Shown here: in pieces, positions 1-5,934 of the stretch | How positions within the stretch are numbered: position 1 is the stretch's first letter | Layout of the letters: each line of letters starts with the position of its first letter | Source: an uncultured Lachnospiraceae bacterium | GTDB taxonomy: Bacteria > Bacillota > Clostridia > Lachnospirales > Lachnospiraceae | Direction: 5' to 3' | NCBI GenBank assembly: GCA_902489925.1 | Contig: CABUBX010000085.1 | Span: 1 to 8,922, forward strand | Length of the DNA: 8,922 nt | Translations under genes and position numbers: made by a program | The notes under the pieces: generated by a model | What the model saw: only the letters and a program-made list of their open reading frames with translations | Told to the model about the DNA's origin: nothing | Databases searched by the model: none

Positions 1-129
1 GATTTGATTGAAAAAGTATTGAATCAGAATTTTGTTCCGGTAACAGATGATGAAGGTGTTTTTATCGGCATTGTTACCCGAAAAGACATTATCTTGAATT
101 ATTGTAAAAGTCATACAAATTTAAAGTAA
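1..129 (+). CDS. CBS-domain protein, C-terminal fragment
   Basis: Only the last 42 residues are present; the 5' end lies outside the window and the frame ends in TAA. The fragment reads FVPVTDDEGVFIGIVTRKDI near its middle, the typical closing strand-helix of a CBS domain (a hydrophobic strand, a D-D/E-G turn, then G-I-V-T-R and an acidic helix start). CBS pairs usually bind adenine nucleotides and sense energy state or c-di-AMP. Short stand-alone CBS proteins of the YkuL/CbpB kind in Firmicutes end in a similar way, but the visible part is too short to choose a subfamily. No terminator hairpin is seen directly after it. A link to the transporter and eut genes cannot be shown, and the gap with its own promoter suggests a separate unit. 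Confidence 0.7.
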   Translation, partial: DLIEKVLNQNFVPVTDDEGVFIGIVTRKDIILNYCKSHTNLK

Positions 130-187
130 AATATATGTAAAATGATAATTATATAACAAAGATAGATTTCTCCTCAATGTAAAAGAT

Positions 188-216
188 TTGTTAAAATCAA
201 TAAGAAAAGTGATAAT
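188..216 (+). promoter_or_regulatory. Possible second, upstream sigma-A promoter
   Basis: TTGTTA at 188-193 and GATAAT at 211-216 are separated by 17 bases. The surroundings are very AT-rich, so a chance match is quite possible. If real, it would add a longer leader to the binding-protein transcript. The promoter at 231-259 is the better candidate. Confidence 0.28.
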
Positions 217-230
217 TTTTTATAAAAATA

Positions 231-259
231 TTGCATTATAACGAATGATGTGATAGTAT
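231..259 (+). promoter_or_regulatory. Probable sigma-A promoter of the ABC transporter operon
   Basis: A -35 box TTGCAT (231-236) and a -10 box TAGTAT (254-259) are separated by exactly 17 bases, and a TG dinucleotide at 251-252 gives an extended -10 element. Transcription would start near 266, leaving a leader of about 79 bases that contains both inverted repeats at 280-328. Promoter shape is seen in the sequence; activity is inferred. Confidence 0.6.
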
Positions 260-279
260 TGAGCTATCGAATTAAAAGA

Positions 280-300
280 TTGTATTTCGAAAGAATACAA
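280..300 (+). promoter_or_regulatory. Perfect 7-bp inverted repeat in the leader (operator or hairpin)
   Basis: TTGTATT (280-286) and AATACAA (294-300) are exact reverse complements flanking seven bases. The repeat sits about 15-35 bases downstream of the predicted transcription start, a usual place for a repressor operator. In RNA it could fold into a short AU-rich hairpin. It does not fit the catabolite-repression cre pattern, because the spacing between TG and CG is too long. The binding protein is unknown. Confidence 0.45.
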
Positions 301-309
301 AAAATTATA

Positions 310-328
310 AGCCGGGACGGAGTCGGCT
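310..328 (+). promoter_or_regulatory. Small GC-rich stem-loop just before the ribosome binding site
   Basis: AGCCG (310-314) pairs with CGGCT (324-328). An alternative fold pairs AGCC with GGCT and adds an inner GAC/GTC stem over a GGA loop. The stem ends only two to three bases before AAGGAGGA (331-338), so it could affect ribosome access or mRNA stability. There is no T run after it, so it is not an intrinsic terminator. Confidence 0.35.
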
Positions 329-344
329 AAAAGGAGGAATCTAT

Positions 345-1526
345 ATGAAAAAAACTAAAAAATCTATGGCGGCGATGGCGCTGGTATTATCCTCAGCGAT
401 GCTTATGGCAGCATGCGGCAGCAGCGGTGACAATAAGCCGAAAGAAACACAGGGCGGTTCAGAACCTCCGCAGACAGAGGCACCGGCCGGTACTGAAGCT
501 CCATCAGGCGGCGATGAGACAGGCGCTGTAGATTTGAATTCCATGTCATTGGATGAGATTATTGCTCAGGCCAAAGAAGAAGGCAGTATTGAATCTGTTG
601 GTATGCCGGATTCATGGGCAAACTGGGGCAATGCATGGGCTGCAATCGAAGCAGAGTACGGAATCACACATAATGATGCCGATATGTCCTCCGCAGAAGA
701 AATCAACATGTTCAAGACAGAGGGCGAAAAGGGTACAAAGGATATCGGTGACGTCGGACAGGCTTTTGGCCCTCAGGCAGAAGCTGAAGGCGTGACATTA
801 AACTATAAGACAAGCTACTGGGATTCAATTCCTGATTATGCAAAAGGCGATGACGGTTCATGGATTATGTGCTATACAGGCGCAACATGTTTCCTGACAA
901 ATACAGACCTTGTACCGAATGCGCCAAAGACATGGCAGGATATTAAAGACGGCGATTACAAGGTTTCCATCGGTGATATCACAGGCGGTAATGCACAGGC
1001 AGCGATTATTGCATCTGCTTACGCTTTTGGCGGCGGCATGGATAATCTTGACCCTGCTTTCGAATTTTGGACAGAGATGGCAGAAGCGGGACGTATCAAT
1101 ACACTTGATATTCTGAAACAGAACTTTGAAACAGGTGAAGTTGAATGTGGTGTTGTTTGGAGTTTCACAGGTCTTCCTTACAGAGACACAATCGAGAAAT
1201 ATAAATTCGAAGCAAACATTCCTACAGACGGCGCAATCAAGAGCGGTTACGCATCCATTATTAATAAGTATGCACCTCATCCTGCAGCAGCAGCGCTTGC
1301 AAGAGAGTATTTCTTAAGTGACGCAGGACAGGAAAACCTTGCTAAAGCAGGCGCTATTCCTATCAGAACAGATTATGTAGTTCCGGAAGAAGTTCAGGAA
1401 GCAACATTTGCAGCAGATTCTTATAAAGATGCGATTGCAATTGAAGATACAGACGCTTACTCAAAGGTTTGTGAAGAAGTTGTAGCAAGATGGCAGGAAG
1501 AAATTATTCCTCTGCTTGTTCAGTAA
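345..1526 (+). CDS. ABC transporter substrate-binding lipoprotein (polyamine/iron/aminophosphonate-type)
   Basis: A 393-residue extracellular binding protein anchored to the membrane by lipid. The start is fixed by AAGGAGGA at 331-338, six bases before ATG. A lysine-rich N terminus and hydrophobic core end in the lipobox LMAAC, giving lipidated Cys24. Residues 25-60 are a flexible linker rich in G, S, T, P and E. The mature domain begins near residue 68 (SLDEIIAQAKEEG), and a C-terminal stretch YASIINKYAPHP...AREYFLSDAGQENL (302-332) is typical of type-2 binding proteins of the AfuA/PotD/PhnS group. It is rich in Trp (W91, W94, W98, W159, W173, W272), which would suit a small cationic amine through cation-pi contacts, but the binding residues are inferred. 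It is the first gene of the importer and is followed by a hairpin that probably keeps its dose above that of the permeases. The ligand is unproven. Confidence 0.87.
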   Translation: MKKTKKSMAAMALVLSSAMLMAACGSSGDNKPKETQGGSEPPQTEAPAGTEAPSGGDETGAVDLNSMSLDEIIAQAKEEGSIESVGMPDSWANWGNAWAAIEAEYGITHNDADMSSAEEINMFKTEGEKGTKDIGDVGQAFGPQAEAEGVTLNYKTSYWDSIPDYAKGDDGSWIMCYTGATCFLTNTDLVPNAPKTWQDIKDGDYKVSIGDITGGNAQAAIIASAYAFGGGMDNLDPAFEFWTEMAEAGRINTLDILKQNFETGEVECGVVWSFTGLPYRDTIEKYKFEANIPTDGAIKSGYASIINKYAPHPAAAALAREYFLSDAGQENLAKAGAIPIRTDYVVPEEVQEATFAADSYKDAIAIEDTDAYSKVCEEVVARWQEEIIPLLVQ

Positions 1527-1564
1527 TGACATTTTGAAGTGCATACAGAATTATTGATGTGCGG

Positions 1565-1606
1565 GATAAAATCGGGAGTGTACATTTTCGTACACTCCCT
1601 TTTATC
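1565..1606 (+). terminator. Strong hairpin after the binding-protein gene, probable partial terminator
   Basis: GGGAGTGTAC (1574-1583) pairs perfectly with GTACACTCCC (1590-1599) over a six-base loop. After a two-base bulge, GATAAAA (1565-1571) also pairs with TTTTATC (1600-1606). The T run after the GC stem is only four bases, and it is part of the lower stem. As the permease genes follow in the same direction without a clear new promoter, readthrough attenuation or 3'-end protection of the binding-protein mRNA is more likely than full termination. Confidence 0.7.
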
Positions 1607-1650
1607 ATATGGAAAAGATTTTCCTGTAGATTGCGACAGAGGTGGAACAG

Positions 1651-2502
1651 ATGAAAAAAAGAAAATATATTTACCTGCTTGCACTTGTACCGTTTTTGGT
1701 TGTTGCGCTGATGTATGAGATTTTCCCTCTTTTAGGGGTTATCGGTGACAGCTTCCGTCCCGACGGCGGCGGTGCTTTTACTTTAGAAAACTACGAGACA
1801 GTTTTCACAAAGCTGATTTATAAAAAAGCGATTATTAACAGTATCAAGATTTCGCTGTTGTCTTCCGTTATCGGTATTATCATTGCCTTTTTGGGCGCAA
1901 GAGCAGCACACCAGACAAAAGGAAAGCTTAATTCCATATTTATGACAATCTTAAATATGGTATCTAACTTTGCAGGTGTACCGTTGGCATTTGCTTATAT
2001 GATTCTTCTCGGTAATGTGGGTGTCATGACAAAAATCGGCGCAGAGCTCGGTATTGATGCGTTGGCAAACTACAATCTTTATACAACAAACGGTATAAGT
2101 TTAATTTATGTTTATTTTCAGATACCGTTATCAACACTGCTTTTGATTCCTGCTTTTGAAGGTATCAGAAAGGAATGGAAGGAAGCGTCAACATTACTTG
2201 GCGGCGGAAACACAAGATTTTGGATGAGTGTCGGTGTACCTGTGCTTATGCCGAGTATCCTCGGTACGTTTAGCGTGCTTTTTGCAAATGCTCTGGCAGC
2301 TTATGCGACAGTTTACGCAATTATGATGAACAATATTTCCTTGCTTCCTGTACAGATTGCAGGCAGCTTTGTCGGCGAGGTTAAGATTCGTGAAGGACTC
2401 GGCGGCGCCCTGTCAGTTGTAATGATGGTTATCATGGTAATTATGATTCTTATTACAAACTTTGTAAGTAAGAGATTTCAGAAAGGAGAGGCGCGCAAAT
2501 GA
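1651..2502 (+). CDS. ABC transporter permease, first subunit (PotB-like)
   Basis: A 283-residue inner-membrane permease of the binding-protein-dependent family. About six hydrophobic helices are visible: near residues 8-30, 55-80, 90-117, 145-165, 200-225 and 250-275. The cytoplasmic coupling loop appears as EASTLLGGG from residue 178, followed by a GVPVLMPSIL stretch, matching the EAA-G-LP motif that docks onto the ATPase. I chose ATG at 1651, preceded by AGAGGTGG (1638-1645) at five bases. The in-frame GTG at 1642 lies inside that ribosome binding site and would add only three residues. The gene ends in an ATGA overlap with the next permease, which implies translational coupling. The family handles polyamines, ferric iron, thiamine and aminoethylphosphonate, so the sequence does not fix the substrate. 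Confidence 0.88.
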   Translation: MKKRKYIYLLALVPFLVVALMYEIFPLLGVIGDSFRPDGGGAFTLENYETVFTKLIYKKAIINSIKISLLSSVIGIIIAFLGARAAHQTKGKLNSIFMTILNMVSNFAGVPLAFAYMILLGNVGVMTKIGAELGIDALANYNLYTTNGISLIYVYFQIPLSTLLLIPAFEGIRKEWKEASTLLGGGNTRFWMSVGVPVLMPSILGTFSVLFANALAAYATVYAIMMNNISLLPVQIAGSFVGEVKIREGLGGALSVVMMVIMVIMILITNFVSKRFQKGEARK

Positions 2503-3305
2503 AAAAGAAAAATATAGGCTCTCCGTTGGTCATTATCTTTATAATAATTTATTTGCTGATTCCGTTAATTGTTACGATTATTTATTCATTGTTCAATAAA
2601 TGGACTTCTATTGTTCCGTCAGATTTTACAGTAGAAAATTATATTGCACTTTTTACGGATGCGGAATTTTTGGCTACATTGGGAAGAACATTACTCTTAT
2701 GCATTATTCCGATTATTTTAACAATCATTCTTGTGCTGCTTGCACTTTTTGTGACGACAATTTATTTTCCAAAGCTTGAGAAATACGTGCAGATTATATG
2801 TATGATTCCATATACAATTCAGGGCGTTATTCTTTCAGTCAGTATTTTGTCATTGTATGTTGCCAATCCGACATTTTTAAGTAATCGCCTTGTGATGCTC
2901 ATCGGTGCTTATTGTATTATTATTTTGCCTTACATTTATCAGGGTATCAGAAACGGTATGCGTGCGGTGAATATGCCGATGCTGCTTGAAGCGGCGGAGA
3001 TGCTTGGGGCATCAAAGATTTATGCATTTTTTAAAGTAATCGTACCGAATATCTTATCTGCGATTATTGTATCGTCGCTTCTTGCGGTAGGTATTATTTT
3101 TGGTGATTATGTATTAAACAGAAATCTGGCAGGCTCAGCATTCTCAAATGTTCAGATTTATCTGTATCAGACGATGAAGGCAGACAGTATGCGTGCCAGT
3201 GCGGTTTTCGTTGTAATTATGATGATGACCTTCTTAATTTCAGCCATTGTTCTTTTCTTAAAGAGCAGAGAAGGACGTACAAGAGCACAAAAGACAAAGG
3301 GGTAA
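2499..3305 (+). CDS. ABC transporter permease, second subunit (PotC-like)
   Basis: A 268-residue inner-membrane protein that would pair with the preceding permease to form the translocation channel. Six hydrophobic segments are seen: near residues 8-30, 55-85, 95-122, 130-148, 185-205 and 235-255. The EAA coupling loop reads EAAEMLGAS from residue 164, followed by a hydrophobic stretch with VIVPNIL, as expected for the ATPase contact. The start overlaps the previous stop by four bases, with AAGGAGAG (2483-2490) upstream, so expression should be coupled. The last residues are basic (REGRTRAQKTKG), fitting a cytoplasmic C terminus. The stop is six bases before the ATPase start. Confidence 0.88.
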   Translation: MKKKNIGSPLVIIFIIIYLLIPLIVTIIYSLFNKWTSIVPSDFTVENYIALFTDAEFLATLGRTLLLCIIPIILTIILVLLALFVTTIYFPKLEKYVQIICMIPYTIQGVILSVSILSLYVANPTFLSNRLVMLIGAYCIIILPYIYQGIRNGMRAVNMPMLLEAAEMLGASKIYAFFKVIVPNILSAIIVSSLLAVGIIFGDYVLNRNLAGSAFSNVQIYLYQTMKADSMRASAVFVVIMMMTFLISAIVLFLKSREGRTRAQKTKG

Positions 3306-3311
3306 TGAACT

Positions 3312-4319
3312 ATGACATATATACGTTTTGAAAATATTTGCAAAAGCTTCGGTAAGAATGAAGTGTTAAAAAATATTAATCTTGAGGTGGAAAAGGGACA
3401 GTTAGTGACATTGCTCGGGCCGTCCGGCTGTGGAAAAAGTACATTGCTTCGCTGCCTTGCAGGCCTTGAAACTGTAACCTCCGGCAAGGTTTATTTGGAT
3501 GACAAGGATATCACGAATGTCAATCCTAAGGACAGAGATATCGGTATGGTTTTCCAGCAGTACAGCCTTTTCCCGAATATGACGGTTGAGCAGAATGTTG
3601 CTTTCGGTCTGAAGATGAAAAAGGTGGAGAAATCTAAAATTCAATCTAAGGTGAAAGAAATTGTTGAAGTTGTGGGGCTTGGAGAAAAGATGAAACACTA
3701 TCCGTCACAGCTTTCAGGCGGACAGCAGCAAAGAGCCGCTCTTGCGAGAGCGATTGTGACTGAACCTAAGGTGCTTTTGCTTGACGAACCGCTCTCAGCG
3801 ATTGACGCGCTTTTAAGACATTCGCTTCAGATTGAGATTCGCCGTATTCAAAAAGAATTAAACATCACGGCGATTTTCGTAACCCATGACCAGGACGAGG
3901 CGATGGTTATGTCGGATGTGATTCATCTGATGTATAAGGGCAATATCGAGCAGTCCGCACCGCCGACACAGCTTTATACACAGCCAAAGACAAAGTTTGC
4001 GGCAACGTTCATCGGACATTACAATGTGCTTGATGCTAATCAGTTTAAGAAGGTCAGCGGCGAAGCCATTGACAGTGAAAGTGTTGCTTTCAGACCGGAA
4101 GTTGTGGCAATCAGCGATAAGCCGATTGAAAAAGAAAATTGCTATCTGATGCGCGGCACAATCGGTGTAAGCCTTCCGCACGGTAATATTTTGCGGTATG
4201 GCGTGATGTGTGACGGCGTACAGATTGATGTTGATGTACTTTTTGGTGATGTGAATCCGTTTGAAAACGGTGAGACAGTCTATCTTGCAGTTAAGAAAGA
4301 TGAGTGCATTATGTTATAA
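3312..4319 (+). CDS. ABC transporter ATP-binding protein (PotA/FbpC type)
   Basis: A 335-residue ATPase that powers the importer from the cytoplasmic face. All nucleotide-binding motifs are intact: Walker A GPSGCGKST (36-44), Q-loop around FQQYSLFP (81-88), signature LSGGQ (134-138), Walker B VLLLDEP (154-160), D-loop SAID (162-165) and switch His192 in VTHDQDEA. Residues from about 240 onward form a TOBE-like regulatory region (SVAFRPEVVAI and VDVLFGDVNPF are visible), which places it in the spermidine/ferric/aminophosphonate ATPase group rather than the amino-acid group. The ribosome binding site AAGGGG (3297-3302) lies at the end of the permease gene. It closes the transporter set; eutA begins 80 bases later on the same strand across a hairpin. 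Confidence 0.92.
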   Translation: MTYIRFENICKSFGKNEVLKNINLEVEKGQLVTLLGPSGCGKSTLLRCLAGLETVTSGKVYLDDKDITNVNPKDRDIGMVFQQYSLFPNMTVEQNVAFGLKMKKVEKSKIQSKVKEIVEVVGLGEKMKHYPSQLSGGQQQRAALARAIVTEPKVLLLDEPLSAIDALLRHSLQIEIRRIQKELNITAIFVTHDQDEAMVMSDVIHLMYKGNIEQSAPPTQLYTQPKTKFAATFIGHYNVLDANQFKKVSGEAIDSESVAFRPEVVAISDKPIEKENCYLMRGTIGVSLPHGNILRYGVMCDGVQIDVDVLFGDVNPFENGETVYLAVKKDECIML

Positions 4320-4324
4320 AGAAA

Positions 4325-4365
4325 AATACCCTCGGTACACAAGGTTTTTGTGCGCTGAGGGTATT
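4325..4365 (+). promoter_or_regulatory. Long imperfect hairpin between the ABC ATPase gene and eutA
   Basis: AATACCCTC (4325-4333) pairs perfectly with GAGGGTATT (4357-4365). Inside, G-U, G-C and U-G pairs are followed by one A-C mismatch, then CACAA (4338-4342) with TTGTG (4348-4352) over a GGTTT loop. That makes about 17 pairs. No T run follows on the + strand, so it is not a normal terminator in this direction. On the minus strand the flank reads TTTTCTTT, which would suit termination of antisense transcription. It could also be an mRNA processing or stabilising site between the two gene sets. The loop has five bases, not the hexaloop expected for an ANTAR-protein target. Confidence 0.6.
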
Positions 4366-4399
4366 GCGGCATACAAAGACTGTACAGACGGAGGTGAAT

Positions 4400-5839
4400 A
4401 TGGTGCCGGATATTTTGAGCGTAGGTATTGATATAGGAACATCGACGACACAGGTGATATTTTCAAAATTGACAATGGAAAATACCTCTGGTTATTTTAC
4501 GGTGCCGCGTGTTTCTATTATTGATAAGAAGGTTGTGTATAAAAGCGATGTTTATATAACGCCGCTGTATAATGAAGTCATGATTGACACGGACAAAGTT
4601 CGGGATATTGTCGCGTCTGAGTTTGCAAGGGCAGGCTTTACCCCGGCGGATACAAGTAGCGGGGCTGTGATTATTACAGGCGAATCTGCAAGAAAAGAAA
4701 ATTCGGATGCGGTGCTTCAAAAGCTGTCGGATTTTGCGGGGGATTTTGTTGTTTCGGCGGCGGGGCCGGATATGGAATCCGTCATTGCGGGAAAGGGCAG
4801 CGGCGCTTATGAATACAGCATGAAAAACAACTGTGTGGTTGCCAATTTTGATATCGGTGGCGGCACAACAAATATTGTCGTGTTTGACGATGGAAAAACT
4901 GTGGCAAGAGGCTGCTATGATATCGGCGGCCGGCTTATTTGTATTGCGCCGGATATGCGTGTGACAAAGCTGTCGCCCTCAGCGGCGCGTGTCGCAAAGA
5001 CGTGCGGTGTCTGTATCCGTGTCGGTGAAAAGACGAAGCTTGAAGATTTGGAAAAAATTGCCGGCAAGATGACGGAAGTTTTATGTGCAGTCATAAGCGG
5101 TACAGAGGACAGACAGCTTTTGGCACTGATGGAGGATTTGAAAACACCGGGAAGCTCAGCGCTTGATTTTGATGGAAAGCTTGATGCCGTCAGTTTTTCG
5201 GGCGGTGTGGCTGAGGCAATTTATGAAAAGAAAGCAGATGCATTTGAATTTGGCGATATCGGCATTATTCTTGGACAGGCCGTTAAAAAATCGTCATTGA
5301 CGAAGGATTTTTCTTTGATTTTGTCAAAAGAGATGATTCGGGCAACCGTCATCGGCGCGGGGACTTACACGACAACAATTTCGGGAAGCACAATTACTTA
5401 TACAGACCACCTGTTCCCAATTAAAAATGTTCCCGTGATGCGGCTCGATAAGGCGGCGGAAGAAGCCTGTTACCATGGAAAATCAGAGCTGCTTAAAGAA
5501 AGAATCCGCTGGTTTATGTCACAAAACGGGACGGATTTGATGATTATGGCTATGGAAGGGCTGGACAATCCGAGCTATGTGCAAATCAGGCAGGCGGCGG
5601 AGGCGATTGCGGCAGCGGCTTTAGAGTGCTTTGGCGAGGATAAGCCAATCATTGCTGTCGTTGAAAAAGATATGGCAAAAGCGCTTGGTCAGTTAATCCA
5701 AAGATGCTTTACCGGGCGGCGTCCGGTCATTGTGATTGACAGTATTCATGCGGAGGACGGAGACTATGTGGACATGGGGCGTCCTGTCATGAACGGCATG
5801 GTTATTCCGGTTGTCGTAAAAACACTTATATTTGGATAG
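4400..5839 (+). CDS. eutA: Ethanolamine ammonia-lyase reactivating factor EutA
   Basis: A 479-residue ATPase of the actin/Hsp70 fold that exchanges damaged cobalamin bound to EutBC for fresh adenosylcobalamin. Phosphate-1 loop DIGTSTTQV is at 11-19, the family-typical SGAVIITGESARKEN at 87-101, phosphate-2 loop DIGGGTTNIVVF at 151-162, and an adenosine-region motif SFSGGVAEAIY at 265-275. The ATG at 4400 has GGAGG (4390-4394) at five bases, and the protein then starts with the family pattern ILSVGIDIGT. The frame is open further upstream to an ATG at 4304, but those 32 codons run through the hairpin, lack a good ribosome site and are not EutA-like. Length fits the family. It stands between the importer and eutB. 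Whether it is transcribed with the importer or separately is not resolved, as no clear promoter was seen in the 80-base gap. Confidence 0.95.
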   Translation: MVPDILSVGIDIGTSTTQVIFSKLTMENTSGYFTVPRVSIIDKKVVYKSDVYITPLYNEVMIDTDKVRDIVASEFARAGFTPADTSSGAVIITGESARKENSDAVLQKLSDFAGDFVVSAAGPDMESVIAGKGSGAYEYSMKNNCVVANFDIGGGTTNIVVFDDGKTVARGCYDIGGRLICIAPDMRVTKLSPSAARVAKTCGVCIRVGEKTKLEDLEKIAGKMTEVLCAVISGTEDRQLLALMEDLKTPGSSALDFDGKLDAVSFSGGVAEAIYEKKADAFEFGDIGIILGQAVKKSSLTKDFSLILSKEMIRATVIGAGTYTTTISGSTITYTDHLFPIKNVPVMRLDKAAEEACYHGKSELLKERIRWFMSQNGTDLMIMAMEGLDNPSYVQIRQAAEAIAAAALECFGEDKPIIAVVEKDMAKALGQLIQRCFTGRRPVIVIDSIHAEDGDYVDMGRPVMNGMVIPVVVKTLIFG

Positions 5840-5860
5840 TGCACAATTTTTTATTATTTC

Positions 5861-5889
5861 TTGCACGATATTTGTAAATATAGTATAAT
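5861..5889 (+). promoter_or_regulatory. Strong sigma-A-type promoter ahead of eutB
   Basis: TTGCAC (5861-5866) and a perfect TATAAT (5884-5889) are 17 bases apart. The start site would be near 5896, giving a leader under 40 bases, too short for a cobalamin riboswitch or a two-hairpin antiterminator. An imperfect inverted repeat, GTGCA (5839-5843) and TGCAC (5862-5866), overlaps the -35 box and might be a protein site. Confidence 0.7.
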
Positions 5890-5921
5890 TATGAAGAATG
5901 TTTAGAAGGTATTTCAGATTA

Positions 5922-5929
5922 GAGGTGAT
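5922..5929 (+). promoter_or_regulatory. Ribosome binding site that fixes the TTG start of eutB
   Basis: GAGGTGAT lies five bases before TTG at 5935. No ATG or GTG in frame is well placed. Starting at this TTG gives MKL followed by the usual EutB N terminus, so the rare start codon is well supported. Confidence 0.75.
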
Positions 5930-5934
5930 ACATA

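Noticed and set aside
143..217. Direct repeat TGATAATT at 143-150 and 210-217
   Set aside because: Eight AT-rich bases in AT-rich DNA are easily found by chance, and no third copy or regular spacing was seen.
280..328. Dual-hairpin ANTAR (EutV) antitermination target
   Set aside because: The loops are not six bases with A at position 1 and G at position 4, and no overlapping intrinsic terminator follows. The 4325-4365 loop also has the wrong size.
130..344. Cobalamin riboswitch in the leader
   Set aside because: The region is AT-rich and short, and no B12-box-like conserved core could be recognised. The eutB leader is also too short.
858..1280. Cys-rich minus-strand open frame of 140 codons within the binding-protein gene
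   Set aside because: It is antisense to a well-supported gene, and no ribosome site or promoter was recognised. The Cys content simply mirrors GCA/ACA codons read on the other strand.
4304..4399. Upstream in-frame extension of eutA by 32 codons from an ATG at 4304
   Set aside because: It overlaps the ATPase gene end and the hairpin, has no convincing ribosome site, and its residues do not resemble EutA N termini. ATG 4400 has a good GGAGG.
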